Source: an uncultured Methanomassiliicoccaceae archaeon
GTDB taxonomy: Archaea > Thermoplasmatota > Thermoplasmata > Methanomassiliicoccales > Methanomethylophilaceae
Assembly: GCA_945492685.1 (NCBI GenBank)
Contig: CALYUZ010000033.1
Coordinates: 1-7,581, forward strand
Reading direction: 5' to 3'
DNA: 7,581 bases
The position numbers were made by a program, and so were the translations under genes. Of the stretch, positions 5,489 through 7,581 are shown piece after piece (within the stretch, counting starts at the first letter, position 1; each line of letters starts with the position of its first letter). Under the pieces are notes generated by a model. The model was not told the origin of the DNA. It did no database searches and saw only the letters and a list, made by a program, of their open reading frames with translations.

Positions 5489-6613
5489 TCAATCGTTCCT
5501 AGGCATTCCGTCCCTTGATGAGACCCATATCGGTGTGAACGAGAACGGGATCCTCACCGTGACGAAATGGTCGCTGGCTTCAATCGTCTCCTTCCCGTAA
5601 CGTTCGACCACCGCGGGAACACCGCGTCTGCCATAGCCGGTGAAATCCACCATCGAAACGATGTCGTGCAACGCCTTGTTTAAAGGCATGCTTCTGCCCG
5701 AGAGGAAATCATCCTCCGACAGGAGGAACGGGATCCCTCCGCGGGAAAAGATCTCGATACGGTCGTCGAAGACAAACACCGCCGGCGGAAGCATATCCGC
5801 CCAATAGTTGTGAACACATGCGTTTATCCACGCCTCTCTGAAGGCTTCGATGTCGAATAGATGCGTATCCAATCTCATGCCGCCTCTGAACTCCACCTTC
5901 GTCTCGTTCATCGACCAGATGTAATCCAGGACCGCCCTCATCGACAGGAGGAGGCAACGGTTGCCGAAATCCGTCCTGTAGGTGATGGCCGACGCCTTCG
6001 TCATACCATCGAACCTGACCACCTGCATCAGAGTGTTATTCTGATCGGACATGAGATATGCGACCTGATTGTAATCTCCGGAGTCCGTCAGCATCCCAAG
6101 ATCGCGAAGATGTTCGCGGGTGAATCCCGCATGTACGCCGGAAGACTCCAGGTACGCCAGGAATGAGGTGAATGTCAGTTCCTGTACATTGGAGCAAAGG
6201 TCGACCATCCGATCACCTGCTCCGCACATCACCATCCTGCGTAGGATGTCGACGGTAGCAAGTTCGTCAGATGTCCCATCCCTGTAATAGTAGCGGCCAT
6301 CGAAGGAGTACGGTATATCGGAGGATACCGCGGACATGCGGATGTACTCCATGCCGGAAGGCACCTCCTCCGGGACCACATCAACTGGGATCTCCGGTTC
6401 GACCATCGCCCTTACTCTATCCCTGATGATATCAATGTGCTCTGTTCCGTAACCATCGCCGATTATGTTACCGTCATCATCCACACCGAACAGAACCGTA
6501 GCTCTTCCACGTCTGTTCACCATGGAGGTGAGGGACAGGATGCCCTCGTCCAACCGTTCAAAACCCTCTATGAATTCTGTGGCCTCATCCTCCCGACCCA
6601 GATCTGCACCCAT
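5489..6613 (-). CDS. AlbA_2 (Schlafen AlbA) domain and GHKL-type ATP-binding protein
   Basis: The product is 374 residues. The N-terminal part (about 8-125) matches the AlbA_2 pattern: a helical lead, then RGRATVLFGVDDDGNIIGDG, and later YYYRDGTSDELATVDILRRM. The C-terminal part (about 250-355) matches the HATPase_c_4 type: AFREAWINACVHNYW (compare REAxxNAxxHRDY) and VFDDRIEIFSRGGIPF (compare DRIEIxNPGGLP). Proteins with this architecture are widespread and often labelled transcriptional regulators or RecG-like ATP-binding proteins; some occur in defence loci. They are thought to bind nucleic acid and ATP, but few have been tested. The AlbA_2 domain is somewhat divergent: the usual NTxGG is replaced by NRRGR. 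Codon use is more relaxed than in its neighbours (AGA, CGG, TTG and GTA appear). It appears monocistronic, with its own TATA box and flanking stem-loops. Confidence 0.87.
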   Translation of the reverse strand: MGADLGREDEATEFIEGFERLDEGILSLTSMVNRRGRATVLFGVDDDGNIIGDGYGTEHIDIIRDRVRAMVEPEIPVDVVPEEVPSGMEYIRMSAVSSDIPYSFDGRYYYRDGTSDELATVDILRRMVMCGAGDRMVDLCSNVQELTFTSFLAYLESSGVHAGFTREHLRDLGMLTDSGDYNQVAYLMSDQNNTLMQVVRFDGMTKASAITYRTDFGNRCLLLSMRAVLDYIWSMNETKVEFRGGMRLDTHLFDIEAFREAWINACVHNYWADMLPPAVFVFDDRIEIFSRGGIPFLLSEDDFLSGRSMPLNKALHDIVSMVDFTGYGRRGVPAVVERYGKETIEASDHFVTVRIPFSFTPIWVSSRDGMPRND

Positions 6614-6633
6614 TATATCGTCAGATATGGATG

Positions 6634-6644
6634 TGATATTTGAT
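6634..6644 (-). promoter_or_regulatory. TATA box of the AlbA_2-type gene
   Basis: On the minus strand, ATCAAATATCA is centred at about 6639, 26 nt upstream of ATG 6613. This predicts a leaderless transcript starting at the ATG; no Shine-Dalgarno sequence is present. A second AT-rich stretch at 6680-6690 could be an alternative promoter or part of the upstream gene's U-rich end. Confidence 0.5.
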
Positions 6645-6712
6645 AGAAATAGTAAACGATTGGCCAGAGACGAATCCAGAATAATATAGAAACAAACGAG
6701 ACTGATTGAAGT

Positions 6713-6732
6713 GGGAGGGGATATCCCCTCCC
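6713..6732. terminator. Perfect GC-rich palindrome, likely terminator stem-loop
   Basis: GGGAGGGG, ATAT, CCCCTCCC forms an 8-bp stem that also extends as a full 20-nt palindrome. It lies eight bases after the stop of the FAD-linked oxidase gene. On the minus strand it is followed within about 15-45 bases by T-rich sequence (TTTGTTTCTATATTATT). On the plus strand GTTTTA follows at once, though no plus-strand gene needs ending there. Transcript end or 3' stabiliser of the oxidase mRNA is the simplest reading. Confidence 0.55.
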
Positions 6733-6740
6733 GTTTTACA

Positions 6741-7581
6741 TCACATGCATCCCTTGCAGGGATACCTGAGGTTCCTGAGGATGGTCCCCTCCCACTGGTC
6801 CATCTTACCGGGGTTGAGGATGTTGTCGGGATCCATGGCCTGCTTGATGGCCTTGATGGTGGAGAGCTCGGTCGCCCTCTCCTTCATGTAGTTGGGGGCC
6901 TTGGAGATTCCGACACCGTGCTCGCCGGTGACGGTTCCTCCGAGCTCGATGCAAACATCGAAGATCTCGTTGACGGCCTTGATTCCTCTCTCCCACTCGT
7001 CCTTGTCGGTGGGGTCGATGACCATCTTGGTGTGCAGGTTACCGTCGGATGCGTGACCGTATGTGGCGACGGTCACGTTGTACTTGGCGGCGATCTCCTG
7101 GAAGGCCTTGACAGCCTTGGGCACCTGGGACACGGGCACTCCCATGTCATCCGCGAGGGAGACGGAGGAGCATCCGGGCTTCAGTGCGGACAGGGATGTC
7201 ATGACGGACTTCCTCGCATCGGTCCACTGGGCGATGAGCTTCTTGTCCTTGGTGGGGATGACCTCGATCGCTCCGATGGAGTTGGCAACCTCGTCCACGA
7301 TCTTCAGGTCCCTGTCGATAACCTCATCGGTCTCTCCGTCGACCTCGACGATGCACAGCGCACCGCAGTCGGGCAGGGGGTTTCCACGTGCCTTGTTCAC
7401 GGCGTTGATGCTCACGCTGTCCATGAGCTCGCAGGATGCCGGGATCAGGGGCTTGGCGATGATGGCGGAGATGCACCTTCCCGCATCCTCCACGGTCTTG
7501 AAGCAGCCCAGGCAGGAGGCGGACTTCTTGGGCTTGGTGGTCAGCTTCAGGGTGACCTCAGTGATCACACCCAGAGTACCC
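6741..7581 (-). CDS. FAD-linked oxidase (GlcD/D-lactate dehydrogenase type), C-terminal part (partial)
   Basis: The frame runs off the right edge; the residues at the edge (GTLGVITEVTLKL) are the end of the FAD-binding domain, so most of that domain lies outside. The visible part is the substrate-binding and C-terminal domain of the VAO-type family that oxidises 2-hydroxy acids such as D-lactate, glycolate or D-2-hydroxyglutarate. Counting from the GTG at 7568, GHASDGNLH (171-179) and GEHGVG (215-220) carry the His/His/Glu metal-and-substrate site known from D-2-hydroxyglutarate dehydrogenase. KQAMDPDNILNPGK (242-255) is the usual family ending. Here about 20 more residues follow, ending in PCKGCM, a CxxC at the extreme C-terminus that is not typical. 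Codon use is highly biased, which suggests strong expression. The electron acceptor (for example an HdrD-like Fe-S partner) would have to be sought beyond the window. Confidence 0.93.
   Translation of the reverse strand, partial: GTLGVITEVTLKLTTKPKKSASCLGCFKTVEDAGRCISAIIAKPLIPASCELMDSVSINAVNKARGNPLPDCGALCIVEVDGETDEVIDRDLKIVDEVANSIGAIEVIPTKDKKLIAQWTDARKSVMTSLSALKPGCSSVSLADDMGVPVSQVPKAVKAFQEIAAKYNVTVATYGHASDGNLHTKMVIDPTDKDEWERGIKAVNEIFDVCIELGGTVTGEHGVGISKAPNYMKERATELSTIKAIKQAMDPDNILNPGKMDQWEGTILRNLRYPCKGCM

Overview
The window reads as chromosomal DNA of a methanogen-like euryarchaeon, most likely of the Methanomassiliicoccales/Thermoplasmata branch. This is an inference. It rests on a typical archaeal gene set (pyruvoyl-dependent arginine decarboxylase, a PUA/PP-loop/ferredoxin fusion), moderately high GC with GC-rich third codon positions, and TATA boxes about 27 nt upstream of start codons with little or no 5' leader. 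Every one of the eight stop codons seen is TGA or TAA, never TAG. No rRNA, tRNA, CRISPR array, insertion sequence or phage gene was found. It is largely ordinary core and near-core genome, with one or two less usual genes.

Layout from left to right. The 3' end of an unidentified gene (to 85) is followed by a pyrimidine-rich tract. A plus-strand operon (184-1093) then encodes pyruvoyl-dependent arginine decarboxylase (agmatine synthesis) and a small zinc-ribbon/helical protein. It abuts stop-to-stop a minus-strand PhzF-family isomerase gene (1094-1885). Upstream of that is a minus-strand operon (4682 down to 1986). Its first gene is a 648-residue zinc-ribbon/PUA/PAPS-reductase-like PP-loop/2x[4Fe-4S] protein. 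Its second is a seven-helix membrane protein that looks like a PrsW-type protease without the catalytic glutamates.

A 60-bp intergenic region with one TATA box, readable on both strands, separates this operon from a divergent M50 (site-2) membrane metalloprotease gene (4743-5426). Next comes a minus-strand AlbA_2/Schlafen-type ATP-binding protein (5489-6613) with somewhat different codon use. A perfect 20-nt GC-rich palindrome follows. The window ends in the C-terminal part of a GlcD/D-lactate dehydrogenase-type FAD-linked oxidase (minus strand, running off the right edge) with an unusual CxxC tail.

The genes do not form one obvious pathway. The best functional links are the decarboxylase operon and the PP-loop enzyme with its co-transcribed membrane protein. 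The divergent M50 protease is tied to the latter only by the shared promoter region. The candidates most worth following up are the PUA/PP-loop/Fe-S fusion, which lacks the reductase catalytic motif and may be an RNA-thiolation enzyme, and the apparently inactive PrsW-like partner.
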